From NCBI RefSeq assembly GCF_003625475.1, contig NZ_RAIQ01000003.1, forward strand, positions 62,001 through 126,000: a stretch of DNA of 64,000 bases, given 5' to 3'. The notes below the pieces were generated by a model. The model was not told where the DNA came from. It did no database searches and worked only from the letters and a program-made list of their open reading frames with translations. The position numbers were made by a program, and so were the translations under genes. Shown one piece after another: positions 24,728-32,561 of the stretch (positions within the stretch are counted from its first letter, which is position 1; the number at the start of each line of letters is the position of its first letter). Source of the DNA: Butyrivibrio sp. X503. GTDB lineage: Bacteria; Bacillota; Clostridia; Lachnospirales; Lachnospiraceae.

Positions 24728-25405
24728 TTATATTCCAAACATCTTATACGGAAATCTTTCTTGTATTTGATATTTCTTATTTAATATATCGGCATATGTA
24801 TCATAACTATACTCATATCGAGTCCACACAGCATTTGCCACATAATCAGCAGCTTGTATAACGTATGCTTCCGCAGAATCTGAATCAAGGTATTGTACAT
24901 CAATATCTATTCCTAAATCCTGCTCATAATTAAAATAGACTTTAATATAATCTGCAAATGAATTTAATGAAGTTATCTTTGTGGTATGATTATCACACAG
25001 AATATGGATAACTTTTCCACTATCTTCTTTACCAATCATTTTGGCAAGAAGTATTTTTGATAGATAATTGTACATAATATTCTTATCTGCAAGTAATTCT
25101 GGCTTTGCATATTTTTTATCAAGAACGATATATGACACTGAAATGTCTTTAGCAGCAATACACTCAATAATATGGTGCTTAACACATGGGTATGCATCAG
25201 ATGCCTTTATTTCATGTGCGTGACCATTGATAATCTCAGGAAACAGTGTTCGTGCGATACCAAGCTTTCTCATCATTACATTATGGAGAGATTTATAAGA
25301 ATGTGTATCAATGCAAGCTATTACAAAGTATCTGCCCGCAGAGCCAAGGTTGCCGGATTCATCAAAAATGATGCATCGCTCATTACGATAAGTCTGTTTG
25401 CCCAC
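24728..25405 (-). CDS. DUF3800 family protein
   Basis: This 225-residue protein opens with ERCIIFDESGNLGSAGRYFV, the F-D-E-S-G start of DUF3800, a family with an RNase H-like fold. Other acidic positions follow (HILCDNHTTK, VIQAADYVANAVW), including the late A-A-D-x-x-A segment. DUF3800 genes are common in mobile and defence regions; their activity is unsettled but a nuclease role is often assumed. The start is set at GTG 25405 with AGGAG 7 nt upstream; the frame extends to a TTG at 25423. It lies 247 bp upstream of the transposase remnant. Confidence 0.78.
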   Translation of the reverse strand: MGKQTYRNERCIIFDESGNLGSAGRYFVIACIDTHSYKSLHNVMMRKLGIARTLFPEIINGHAHEIKASDAYPCVKHHIIECIAAKDISVSYIVLDKKYAKPELLADKNIMYNYLSKILLAKMIGKEDSGKVIHILCDNHTTKITSLNSFADYIKVYFNYEQDLGIDIDVQYLDSDSAEAYVIQAADYVANAVWTRYEYSYDTYADILNKKYQIQERFPYKMFGI

Positions 25406-25454
25406 AAGTTTTCTCCTAAACAATTTAATATTATAATTTTAGCACACTCGTTTG

Positions 25455-25499
25455 TAACAAAAAAGACCCCTACTGGCGTTTAAAACCAGTAAGAGTCTT
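25455..25499 (-). terminator. Terminator after the ZIP transporter gene
   Basis: The minus strand has a long imperfect stem (AAGACTCTTACTGG with CCAGTAGGGGTCTT) and then TTTTTTG. It lies about 65 bp after the stop at 25564. Confidence 0.85.
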
Positions 25500-25563
25500 A
25501 AATTGGACTTAACTAAATGACATTGACGCAAGCGTATGGCTCTTTTTTGTTCGATATCTCTTT

Positions 25564-26346
25564 TCACCCCAACGCCACGTCTAAGATCATCATAAGGACA
25601 AAGCCCATGGCGAAGGCGACGGTTCCGGTGTTGGTGTGCTTGCCGACTGACATTTCGGGGATGAGCTCCTCGACTACGACGTACATCATGGCGCCGGCTG
25701 CGAAGGCAAGCATGTAGGGAAGGACCTGGACTACGACTGCGGCCGCGAAGATCGTGATGATCGAGGCGATCGGCTCTACGATTCCGGAGAAGGCTCCGTA
25801 GAGGAAGGTCTTTCCTTTGTTCATGCCCTCTGCTTTGAGGGGCATTGATACGATCGCGCCCTCAGGGAAGTTCTGGATCGCGATACCGATTGCGAGGACG
25901 AGGGCTGCGGTTCTGCTGACAGCCACGTGTCCTGAAAGCCATCCGGCGTATATGACACCTACAGCCATTCCCTCTGGGATGTTGTGAAGTGTTACTGCAA
26001 GGATGAGCTTTGTGGTTCTCTTGAGCTTACTGCCTGTCGGACCCTCGGATACGTTATCCATGTGCATATGCGGAGTAACGATATCAAGGAAGAGGACAAA
26101 GCCGATTCCTATCAAAAATCCTATAGCTGCGGGCATATATGCAAACTTGCCGTATTCGGTGCTTGCTTCTATCGAAGGCTGCAAGAGGCTCCAGAATGAA
26201 GCTGCCACCATGACTCCTGCGGCAAAGCCCGTAAGTATCTTTTTAAGTCTTTCAGAAATGTCATCTTTTAAAAAGAAGACCATTGCAGCGCCGAGCGCCG
26301 TTCCCAAGAAGGGAATAAGTATTCCGATAATAATTTCGCTTCTCAT
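25564..26346 (-). CDS. ZIP family divalent metal transporter
   Basis: This 260-residue protein has eight predicted membrane segments and the ZIP metal-site motifs AVTLHNIPEGMAVG (helix IV) and AIQNFPEGAIVSMP (helix V), plus SGIVEPIAS. A His-containing loop (TPHMHMDN) lies between helices III and IV. ZIP proteins move zinc, iron or other divalent metals into the cytoplasm. It resembles the ZupT/GufA branch. The start is the ATG at 26346; a TTG 15 bp upstream has its AGGA too close. A Fur-like box lies about 35 bp upstream, so iron-linked control is likely. Confidence 0.92.
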   Translation of the reverse strand: MRSEIIIGILIPFLGTALGAAMVFFLKDDISERLKKILTGFAAGVMVAASFWSLLQPSIEASTEYGKFAYMPAAIGFLIGIGFVLFLDIVTPHMHMDNVSEGPTGSKLKRTTKLILAVTLHNIPEGMAVGVIYAGWLSGHVAVSRTAALVLAIGIAIQNFPEGAIVSMPLKAEGMNKGKTFLYGAFSGIVEPIASIITIFAAAVVVQVLPYMLAFAAGAMMYVVVEELIPEMSVGKHTNTGTVAFAMGFVLMMILDVALG

Positions 26347-26379
26347 CTTAAGTGTTCCCAATCCTACTGTCTAAACTAA

Positions 26380-26394
26380 TGATAATGATTCTCA
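26380..26394 (-). promoter_or_regulatory. Fur-box-like operator
   Basis: TGATAATGATTCTCA matches the 7-1-7 Fur consensus (TGATAAT-N-ATTATCA) at all but one position. It lies upstream of the ZIP transporter gene. Binding by Fur, or by the related Zur or PerR, is inferred. Confidence 0.65.
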
Positions 26395-26500
26395 GTAACA
26401 TACAGACAGTAATCTATCACGTATGCAAGGAACAGTCAAACTTAAGGCAGGCTATATTCGTCTTCCAATTCCAATTTGAATGCCCCCTGAAAAAAAACTG

Positions 26501-26529
26501 TTGACATCCTACGATAGATGTAGTATCTT
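26501..26529 (+). promoter_or_regulatory. Promoter of the CPBP gene with an embedded operator-like motif
   Basis: TTGACA (26501-26506) and TATCTT (26524-26529) are 17 bp apart. The spacer carries CTACGATAGATGTAG, an imperfect dyad (CTAC-N7-GTAG) like BlaI/CopY-type operators. The 17-mer TACGATAGATGTAGTAT recurs with two changes upstream of another CPBP gene at 59191-59207. A second motif, TCAGTCGTACTATTACTGAC, starts at 26551 and also recurs there. Confidence 0.6.
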
Positions 26530-26640
26530 TACTATGCCTGATTTAGTATATCAGTCGTACTATTACTGACGTAACATGTAAACAATGCGATTTTAAAGGA
26601 GGTTTAGATCTCGTGGGCTACGGGATCGCAAGCTAAAGAT

Positions 26641-27429
26641 ATGAAAAATTTGAAATTATTATTGGGAATAATCATCGGATTTATATTGGAACTGGGATGT
26701 ATCATCTTCGTAGATCATGCTATTAACCAATTGATCGTAAATCCCGCGCTTGGAGGAATGGCGGAATTTGCAGCAAGAACGCTGATCTTTATCATCGGCT
26801 ACTTTATCATTGAAAAGATGTATAAAAAAAGTGTTGCTCCTTCAACAAAGAACCTGAAGAAAGGACTCTTTGTCTATGGAGCAACATTCTGGATCTTGTT
26901 CATCTCGAACCTTATATTTGATCATAAAACTCCGACAATGCCGATATTATCATGCATTCCATCGGTTATCGGTATCATCTTTTCCGAAATGGGAACCGGT
27001 GTACTTGAGGAGCTTGTTTTTAGAGGATTCTTTTTCAACGCGTTTTTAGATAGGCTTGGTGATACCAAGAGGGGCGTTTTTGCTTCTATGATCCTCTCAT
27101 CATCGGTGTTTGGACTTTTTCACTTGCTCAATCTTATATCATACCCTGAGCTTTTGGTTGCAACCTTGGCACAGGTGTTATATGCGATCCTGATGGGCAG
27201 CCTTTTCTGCGTGATCTACTATAGATCAAGGAATCTATGGCCTTGTATCATACTCCATGGGATCATAGATTTTACGGCTAAATTCTGGGACTGCTTCACT
27301 ACCGCTCCAAAGACCGATTTTACTTTTTTACTTGCTATCCTTTCAGTTGCTCTCTGCTTAACACTCTTTATTTCCGCAGTCGTTCAGCTGAACAATGAAT
27401 TTAAGACTAAAAGGATCAGTCAAACTTAA
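26641..27429 (+). CDS. CPBP family intramembrane glutamic endopeptidase
   Basis: This 262-residue membrane protein has about seven hydrophobic segments. It has the three CPBP (Abi/CAAX) motifs: LEELVFRGFFFN (E-E-x3-R), SVFGLFHLLN (F-x3-H) and ILHGIIDF (H-x3-D). The family acts inside the membrane as glutamic proteases and is linked in Firmicutes to bacteriocin maturation or self-immunity. AAGGAGG lies upstream but about 40 nt before the ATG, so the start is uncertain; the sequence between has no better ATG. It converges on the GH3 gene and the two 3' ends overlap by 14 bp. Confidence 0.88.
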   Translation: MKNLKLLLGIIIGFILELGCIIFVDHAINQLIVNPALGGMAEFAARTLIFIIGYFIIEKMYKKSVAPSTKNLKKGLFVYGATFWILFISNLIFDHKTPTMPILSCIPSVIGIIFSEMGTGVLEELVFRGFFFNAFLDRLGDTKRGVFASMILSSSVFGLFHLLNLISYPELLVATLAQVLYAILMGSLFCVIYYRSRNLWPCIILHGIIDFTAKFWDCFTTAPKTDFTFLLAILSVALCLTLFISAVVQLNNEFKTKRISQT

Positions 27430-29827
27430 GGAGTGTCGCAAGGATCCTCTTTGCGCAGAGCTTAAGCATGTCTGTGTCGAGAGCGCCCATTTCCATGGCT
27501 TTTTTAACTCTTTCGGGGAAGCCTGTCGCCATCTTGAGGTCGTTACCTGCGTTGATCTCTTTGTAGTGCTCGCCTCTTGTCCACCAGTCTGATGTGACGA
27601 TTCCGCCAAAGTTCCACTCATCGCGGAGGATTCCTGTGATGAGGTCTTTGTTCTCGGAAGCACGGAGGCCGTTGACTACGTTGTAGGAAGACATGATGGT
27701 GTAAGGCTCTTCCTCTTTTACGATCATCTCAAATGCCTTTAAGTAGATCTCACGAAGCGCTCTCTCTGAAACTCTTGAGTCGCTGTGCTTTCTGTTGGTC
27801 TCCTTATTGTTGCAGGCAAAGTGTTTTACGCTTGCTCCGACGTGGTTTCTCTGGATACCGCGAACCATCGCAGCCGCCATCTTTCCTGTAAGGTAAGGAT
27901 CCTCTGAATAGTACTCGAAGTTTCTTCCGCACATAGGGCTTCTGTGGATGTTGATGGCAGGTGTGAGCCATACGCTGAGGTTGTTCTCTTTGAGCTCCTC
28001 ACCGCCTGCAAATCCTACTGCCTCAGCGATCTCTTTATTCCAAGTGCATGCGATCGATGTTGAGCAAGGGAATGCTGTTGTGCGAACTCCTGTCTCGGGC
28101 ATGATACGGACACCTGCGGGGCCGTCTGCTGTAGCTGCATTGGGAACGCCGTACTCGTAGATGTTTCCGAAGCCGAATACGTTGGAAACGCCTGTGTTGG
28201 GCTGTCCGCCTACAAGATGGATGAGGTCATCGGTTGAAAGCTGCTCCATGAACTCATCGAGTGTGATCTTGCCTTCAGCCACTTCGCTGAATTTCTTGAT
28301 GCCCTCACGCATGGGCTGTGTATAGTAGTGCCTCGGGATCTCTTTTACCAAAGGAGCAGTCGCTTCTTCGGTTCCGGGCTGCATCTTCTCAAATATGCAT
28401 TCGTTCTTGTCCTTATGCTCTCCAAGAGGAAGCTCTTCAAAAGAGCCATCGCTGAGCATACGCTTTTTTAACTCAGAAGGAACTACCTTGTGAGAAAGCT
28501 CTTTTACCACCTTATCTTCTGAAAGATTCCAAGTGTACTCTGACTTAACGGCATCTCTTACGTTCTTACCGATATAGAAGCTGTACTCGCCTTTCTCAAG
28601 AAGGTAGGAAGCATCAGCTACTTTGCCGAGGTCGTCGTATGAAGAGATTGCGTACTCGTTGGCTGTGAGGGTAAGGATCTGTGACTCGCCGGCCTTTAGC
28701 TCTTTTGTCTTGTCAAAAGAGATCAAGCTTCTTGCGGCTTTTCCGAGCTTACCGTTAGGTGCCGAAGCATAGAGCTGAACTACTTCTTTGCCGGCTACCT
28801 TGCCTGTATTTGTGACTTTAACGGTGAAAATGAACTCGTCGTCCTTCTTGGCAGCCGACAGCTCTTTTACCTCAAAATCGGTGAAGGAAAGGCCGTATCC
28901 GAAGGGGTAGATGACCTTGCTGTCTGCGCCGGGGATGGTTGAGAAATAACGATATCCGACGTAGATATCCTCAGTATAATCAACATAATCTATGGACTCG
29001 TGGTAGTTCTCTGTAGAAGGATAATCCTCGAGTTTGCCTGCAAATGTATCTGCAAGTCTTCCTGAAGGACATACGTTTCCAAGGAGGACGTCTGCTGCGG
29101 AAAGTCCGCCTTCCATACCGCCCTGTCCCATGTATACGGCAGCGGTGATCTTGGAATCTTCTTCGATCCATCTGCAATCTATGACTCCGCCGACGTTAAG
29201 AACTGCGATGACGTTCTTGAAATTGTCTTTCGCGGTCTTGATCATTTCTTTTTCTTCGGGGCTGAGGTAGAAGTCTCCGTCAGGGAAGATCTCGCCCGAG
29301 AGTTTGGGCATGCTCTGTCCGGCAGGCCATGGGTTGAAGTCCTCATAGTCGCCTTCTTTGTCGCTTCTATCCCAGCCTTCGCCTGAGAATCTGTTGATCA
29401 CCACAATTGCGGTGTCAGAGAAGTTCTTGGCTTCGGTGAGCATGTTTGAAGGGATGGGGAGTTCTTTGGTCATTCCGGGAACGCATCCTTTCTTGAACTG
29501 CTCCTGTAGTCCCTCTTTATAGTATTCCATCAAAGGCTCATAAACCTTGACTTCACGTATCTTAAGTCCATCATAGAGTGAGTGGATGTACTCACAGTAT
29601 ACGTCTCCTGAGCCGCCGCCACCTTTTACGTAGTCAACTGCTGCTTTTCCGAGTAGTACGAGGGGCTTTTCCTTTGAAAGAGGTAAAATCCCGTTGTTCT
29701 TCAAAAGGACTATGGCCTCATCTGCAGCGTTCTTGGAAATCTCGATATGTTCCTTGCTGCTTGTCACTCTCTTGTCCTTGTAGAGCGGAAGTGATGGCTG
29801 ATAGAGAAGTCTTGCCCATTTCTGCAT
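27416..29827 (-). CDS. Beta-glucosidase, GH3 family with inverted domain order
   Basis: This 803-residue enzyme has the usual GH3 domains in reversed order. It opens with the alpha/beta sandwich (DEAIVLLKNNGILPLSKE, then GGGGSGDVYC) and a fibronectin-III-like domain. The TIM barrel is at the C-terminal end: GVPNAATADGPAGVRI, GRNFEYYSEDPYLTG, VKHFACNN and GGIVTSDWW, with nucleophile Asp near 746. This order is known from Butyrivibrio and Ruminococcus albus beta-glucosidases. There is no signal peptide, so it should act in the cytoplasm on cellobiose or other beta-glucosides. GGAGG precedes the ATG. Confidence 0.93.
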   Translation of the reverse strand: MQKWARLLYQPSLPLYKDKRVTSSKEHIEISKNAADEAIVLLKNNGILPLSKEKPLVLLGKAAVDYVKGGGGSGDVYCEYIHSLYDGLKIREVKVYEPLMEYYKEGLQEQFKKGCVPGMTKELPIPSNMLTEAKNFSDTAIVVINRFSGEGWDRSDKEGDYEDFNPWPAGQSMPKLSGEIFPDGDFYLSPEEKEMIKTAKDNFKNVIAVLNVGGVIDCRWIEEDSKITAAVYMGQGGMEGGLSAADVLLGNVCPSGRLADTFAGKLEDYPSTENYHESIDYVDYTEDIYVGYRYFSTIPGADSKVIYPFGYGLSFTDFEVKELSAAKKDDEFIFTVKVTNTGKVAGKEVVQLYASAPNGKLGKAARSLISFDKTKELKAGESQILTLTANEYAISSYDDLGKVADASYLLEKGEYSFYIGKNVRDAVKSEYTWNLSEDKVVKELSHKVVPSELKKRMLSDGSFEELPLGEHKDKNECIFEKMQPGTEEATAPLVKEIPRHYYTQPMREGIKKFSEVAEGKITLDEFMEQLSTDDLIHLVGGQPNTGVSNVFGFGNIYEYGVPNAATADGPAGVRIMPETGVRTTAFPCSTSIACTWNKEIAEAVGFAGGEELKENNLSVWLTPAINIHRSPMCGRNFEYYSEDPYLTGKMAAAMVRGIQRNHVGASVKHFACNNKETNRKHSDSRVSERALREIYLKAFEMIVKEEEPYTIMSSYNVVNGLRASENKDLITGILRDEWNFGGIVTSDWWTRGEHYKEINAGNDLKMATGFPERVKKAMEMGALDTDMLKLCAKRILATLLKFD

Positions 29828-30030
29828 TTTGATAAATCCTCCGTAATATCAAATAAAATCATTCAATGCTTTATTCTATTACATAAGGGGGAAATTGACT
29901 ACTTAATTTATGTTATGAAGGTGGATTAGTGTGGATGGGGGGGTGGGGTGGAGGATTCAGTGGCTTCGCGGCGGGGCGTGGCTGCGCGGGGCGCGGTGGG
30001 CGGCGGTTCTCGATCCGCGGCAGGGGTTTT

Positions 30031-30456
30031 GCTTGCTTTTACATGCCTCTTTTCGCATTTTCTCGATTAGAGGCATGTATCTTAGCTTGTTTTTACATGC
30101 CTCTTTTTGCACTTTCTCGATTAGAGGCATGTATTTTAACTTGCTTTTGCATGCCTCTTTTCGCACTTTCTCGATTAGAGGCATGTATTTTAACTTGCTT
30201 TTACATGCCTCTTTTTGCACTTTCTCGATTAGAGGCATGTATCTTAGCTTGTTTTTACATGCCTCTTTTTGCTCTTTCTCGATTAGAGGCATGTATTTTA
30301 ACTTGTTTTTACATGCCTCTTTTTGCTCTTTCTCGATTAGAGGCATGTATTTTAACTTGTTTTTACATGCCTCTTTTCGCACTATCTCGGTTAGCGGCAT
30401 GTATTTTAACTTGCTTTTACATGCCTCTTTTTACACTTTCTCAATTAGAGGCAGGT
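30031..30456. repeat. Eight 54-bp tandem repeats, each with a 9-bp inverted repeat
   Basis: Copies start at 30042 and every 54 bp to 30420. Each has CATGCCTCT, an 18-nt spacer ending in TCTCGATT, AGAGGCATG, then a T-rich spacer TATTTTAACTTGCTTTT. Copies differ at a few loop bases; copies seven and eight are more degenerate. The array lies in the 700-bp gap between the 30528 gene and the GH3 gene; a GC-rich purine tract (29930-30020) adjoins it. Because 54 is divisible by three, long frames stay open on both strands by chance (the minus frame repeats MPLIEKVQKEACKNKLKY). Base changes between copies alter these residues, and there is no ribosome binding site, so I do not call a gene. Confidence 0.9.
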
Positions 30457-30464
30457 GCCGAGCA

Positions 30465-30506
30465 CAAAAAAACAGTGCTGCTCAAAATTATTTGAAGCAG
30501 CACTGT
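30465..30506 (-). terminator. Terminator of the pilus/surface-protein locus
   Basis: A perfect 11-bp inverted repeat (ACAGTGCTGCT / AGCAGCACTGT, 13-nt loop) is followed on the minus strand by TTTTTTTG. It lies 22 bp after the stop at 30528. Confidence 0.92.
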
Positions 30507-30527
30507 CTATGATCATCATTTATCCTA

Positions 30528-32549
30528 TCATTCGGAGTCGTCGCCGTCGCCATCGCCTGAGCCACCGTCGCCGCTATCACCTTCGTCGCCGTGGTACTCT
30601 TCGGTAGGCGCTGCGTCTTCGGATATGCTCTCGCCGCCGTCATCGTCATCTCCGTCGTCTCCGGAGTCGCCGGAATCGCCCGCGTCGTCGCCTGAGCCAC
30701 TATCATCGTTTCCGTCATCGCCGCTGTTGTCGAGGGTGTCATCGTTGTCGTCACCGCCGTCGTTTCCGCCTGCAAGGGCGTCATCGTTGTTGTCACCGCC
30801 ATCGTTTCCGCCTGCAAGGGCATCATCGTTGCCATCGCCATTGCCTTCGCCACCGAGCTGGTCGCTGCCTGCCGCGTCTTCGTTGCCCGCGCCTGTTCCG
30901 GCGCTGTCGCCTATTTCATCGCCTATTGCGTCGCCTATTGCATCGCCTGTGCCCGCGCCGTCGCCGGACATTCCTTCGTTGGCTGCGTCGCTAGGTCCGG
31001 AAGCGCCTTCAGATGCTGCAAGGCCTGCCTCGTCGGACTCGTCACTGGAAGCTAGTCCTGCTTCGTCAGAGGATGCAACTGCTGCGGCATCTTCAATTGA
31101 AAGTCCGCTTGAAGCCGCTGCTGCAGCTTCTTCCTCTTTCTCTTCCTCAGCTGCACGTCTCTCTGCTTCCTTCTCTTCAAGCCATCTTGCAAGTGTTTCT
31201 TCCTTGATGCTGTCTACATCAACGGTTTCTTCATCTATATCTGTATTGTCGTAATCAATGCTTCCGTCAGCAGATACGACGAATATAGCTGAATCATCTC
31301 TATTAGTTGCCACGTAGCCCTGGAGGTAATCTTCTGTGTGGACGATAATGGTTGGTATGAGCTCCTCGTCGCTGCTATCGTCATCAGAGGTCGCGCTGCC
31401 ATCTGCGCCGCTGCCGCCGCCATCGTCGGAACCCGCGCCTGCTTCAGAGTCGCCGGAGGCTGAGTCGTCGCCGGAATCGCTATCATCGCTGTCGTCTTCA
31501 GGCTCGATAACTTCAATATCCGTCACGCGCTCGCCGATCACAGGTCTGAGCTCAACAAGTGAGTAGATGTAACTTTCTCCAAAAGCGTCGGTAATCATGT
31601 CGATTAGGGCCCATGTCCTGGGCTCCTCGTCTTCGCTTGAAGGTATATCAATACTATCCGCTCTATCTGTATAGTCAAGGTCATGATATAAAGTGTCGCC
31701 ATAGAAGTAGAAGTCTATCGGTCCCTCTTTGACGTCGCCGTCACCCGAGCCGTCCGAGCCGCCCGAACCACCGCCGCCGTTACCCGAGCCGCCACCACCG
31801 CCCACGCCATCGCTTCGGATGACCTGCAAATGCAGGTAGTAGTCCGCTGCGGCGGTGAGCTTGAGTTCAGCTTCGATTGCGGAGGCGAGGTCGTCGTCGA
31901 TGATGAGGTTACCGTCGGTGTCGACGAGTTCGAGGCCGGAGGCGAGGTACACGCCTTTGTAGTGGCCTTCGGAGGAGTCGCTTGTGACGATCCTTCCGCC
32001 GACGTCGCCGACGTTAAAGACTTCGGTCTCGGCTTCGCGATCCGAATAGAACTTGCCGTCTTTATAGAATACAAGCGCGCTGTTGCCGTTTCCGCTTATC
32101 ACGATCTCTCGGGGCGTCATATCCCATTCCGCGTCGATCTCGAGGCTCTCAACGCCGCCTCGCATGTAGCCGAGGATCTTATAAAGTGAGCCTGAGCCCG
32201 TGATGAGATTGCCTTCCTCGTCTGTCAGGAAGTACCTTTCCTTATCGGACGCTGAGACAACGTCATACGCGCGCGTAAGGGCGTCAACTCGTCCTTGGAG
32301 CTCGCTCTTTCTCTTTTCATCGTCGCACTGCGATATTGCCTTATTAAGGCCCTTGATCGAGGCATCAATCATGGTCAAAAGAGATTCTTTATCCATGGAA
32401 AAGCCCGTAAAATCATAGCCGTATTTTTCCATCCCGCCGACATCGACAGGGAGCGAAACATCGCTCTGCGCCGTCGCTTCAACGTAGCTGGCCATGAAGA
32501 AAACGGCCATGGCCAATAATGAAGTTATTCTCAAAAATCTCTTTTTCAT
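30528..32549 (-). CDS. Secreted acidic low-complexity protein
   Basis: This 673-residue protein has a signal peptide (MKKRFLRITSLLAMAVFFMA, cleavage near VEATAQ). Its N-terminal region of about 220 residues is ordered: a helical part (SMDKESLLTMIDASIKGLNK) and beta strands with TDEEGNLITG and VDTDGNLIIDDD. A Gly/Ser/Asp linker, a second ordered part and a helical Glu/Ala stretch (EKEAERRAAEEEKEEEAAA) follow. The last 170 or so residues are almost only Asp, Gly, Ser, Ala, Asn and Glu. No sortase motif or anchor is seen. It is the last gene of the pilus locus, 12 bp after the beta-helix gene. A surface or matrix role is inferred; the family is unknown. Confidence 0.8.
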   Translation of the reverse strand: MKKRFLRITSLLAMAVFFMASYVEATAQSDVSLPVDVGGMEKYGYDFTGFSMDKESLLTMIDASIKGLNKAISQCDDEKRKSELQGRVDALTRAYDVVSASDKERYFLTDEEGNLITGSGSLYKILGYMRGGVESLEIDAEWDMTPREIVISGNGNSALVFYKDGKFYSDREAETEVFNVGDVGGRIVTSDSSEGHYKGVYLASGLELVDTDGNLIIDDDLASAIEAELKLTAAADYYLHLQVIRSDGVGGGGGSGNGGGGSGGSDGSGDGDVKEGPIDFYFYGDTLYHDLDYTDRADSIDIPSSEDEEPRTWALIDMITDAFGESYIYSLVELRPVIGERVTDIEVIEPEDDSDDSDSGDDSASGDSEAGAGSDDGGGSGADGSATSDDDSSDEELIPTIIVHTEDYLQGYVATNRDDSAIFVVSADGSIDYDNTDIDEETVDVDSIKEETLARWLEEKEAERRAAEEEKEEEAAAAASSGLSIEDAAAVASSDEAGLASSDESDEAGLAASEGASGPSDAANEGMSGDGAGTGDAIGDAIGDEIGDSAGTGAGNEDAAGSDQLGGEGNGDGNDDALAGGNDGGDNNDDALAGGNDGGDDNDDTLDNSGDDGNDDSGSGDDAGDSGDSGDDGDDDDGGESISEDAAPTEEYHGDEGDSGDGGSGDGDGDDSE

Positions 32550-32561
32550 AGGCGTTACCTC

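Noticed and set aside
29957..30400. 147-codon minus-strand ORF with an 18-residue repeat over the hairpin array, and two plus-strand ORFs of 188 and 193 codons over the same DNA
   Set aside because: All follow from a 54-bp unit free of stops. Differences between copies change residues freely, no ribosome binding site is present, and three frames are open at once. Kept as a repeat, not as genes.
30031..30456. CRISPR array
   Set aside because: Repeats are directly adjacent with no unique spacers, each unit is 54 bp, and no cas genes are in the window.
32289..32549. Plus-strand ORFs over the start of the 673-aa gene
   Set aside because: No protein-like features; the minus strand encodes a clear signal peptide here.
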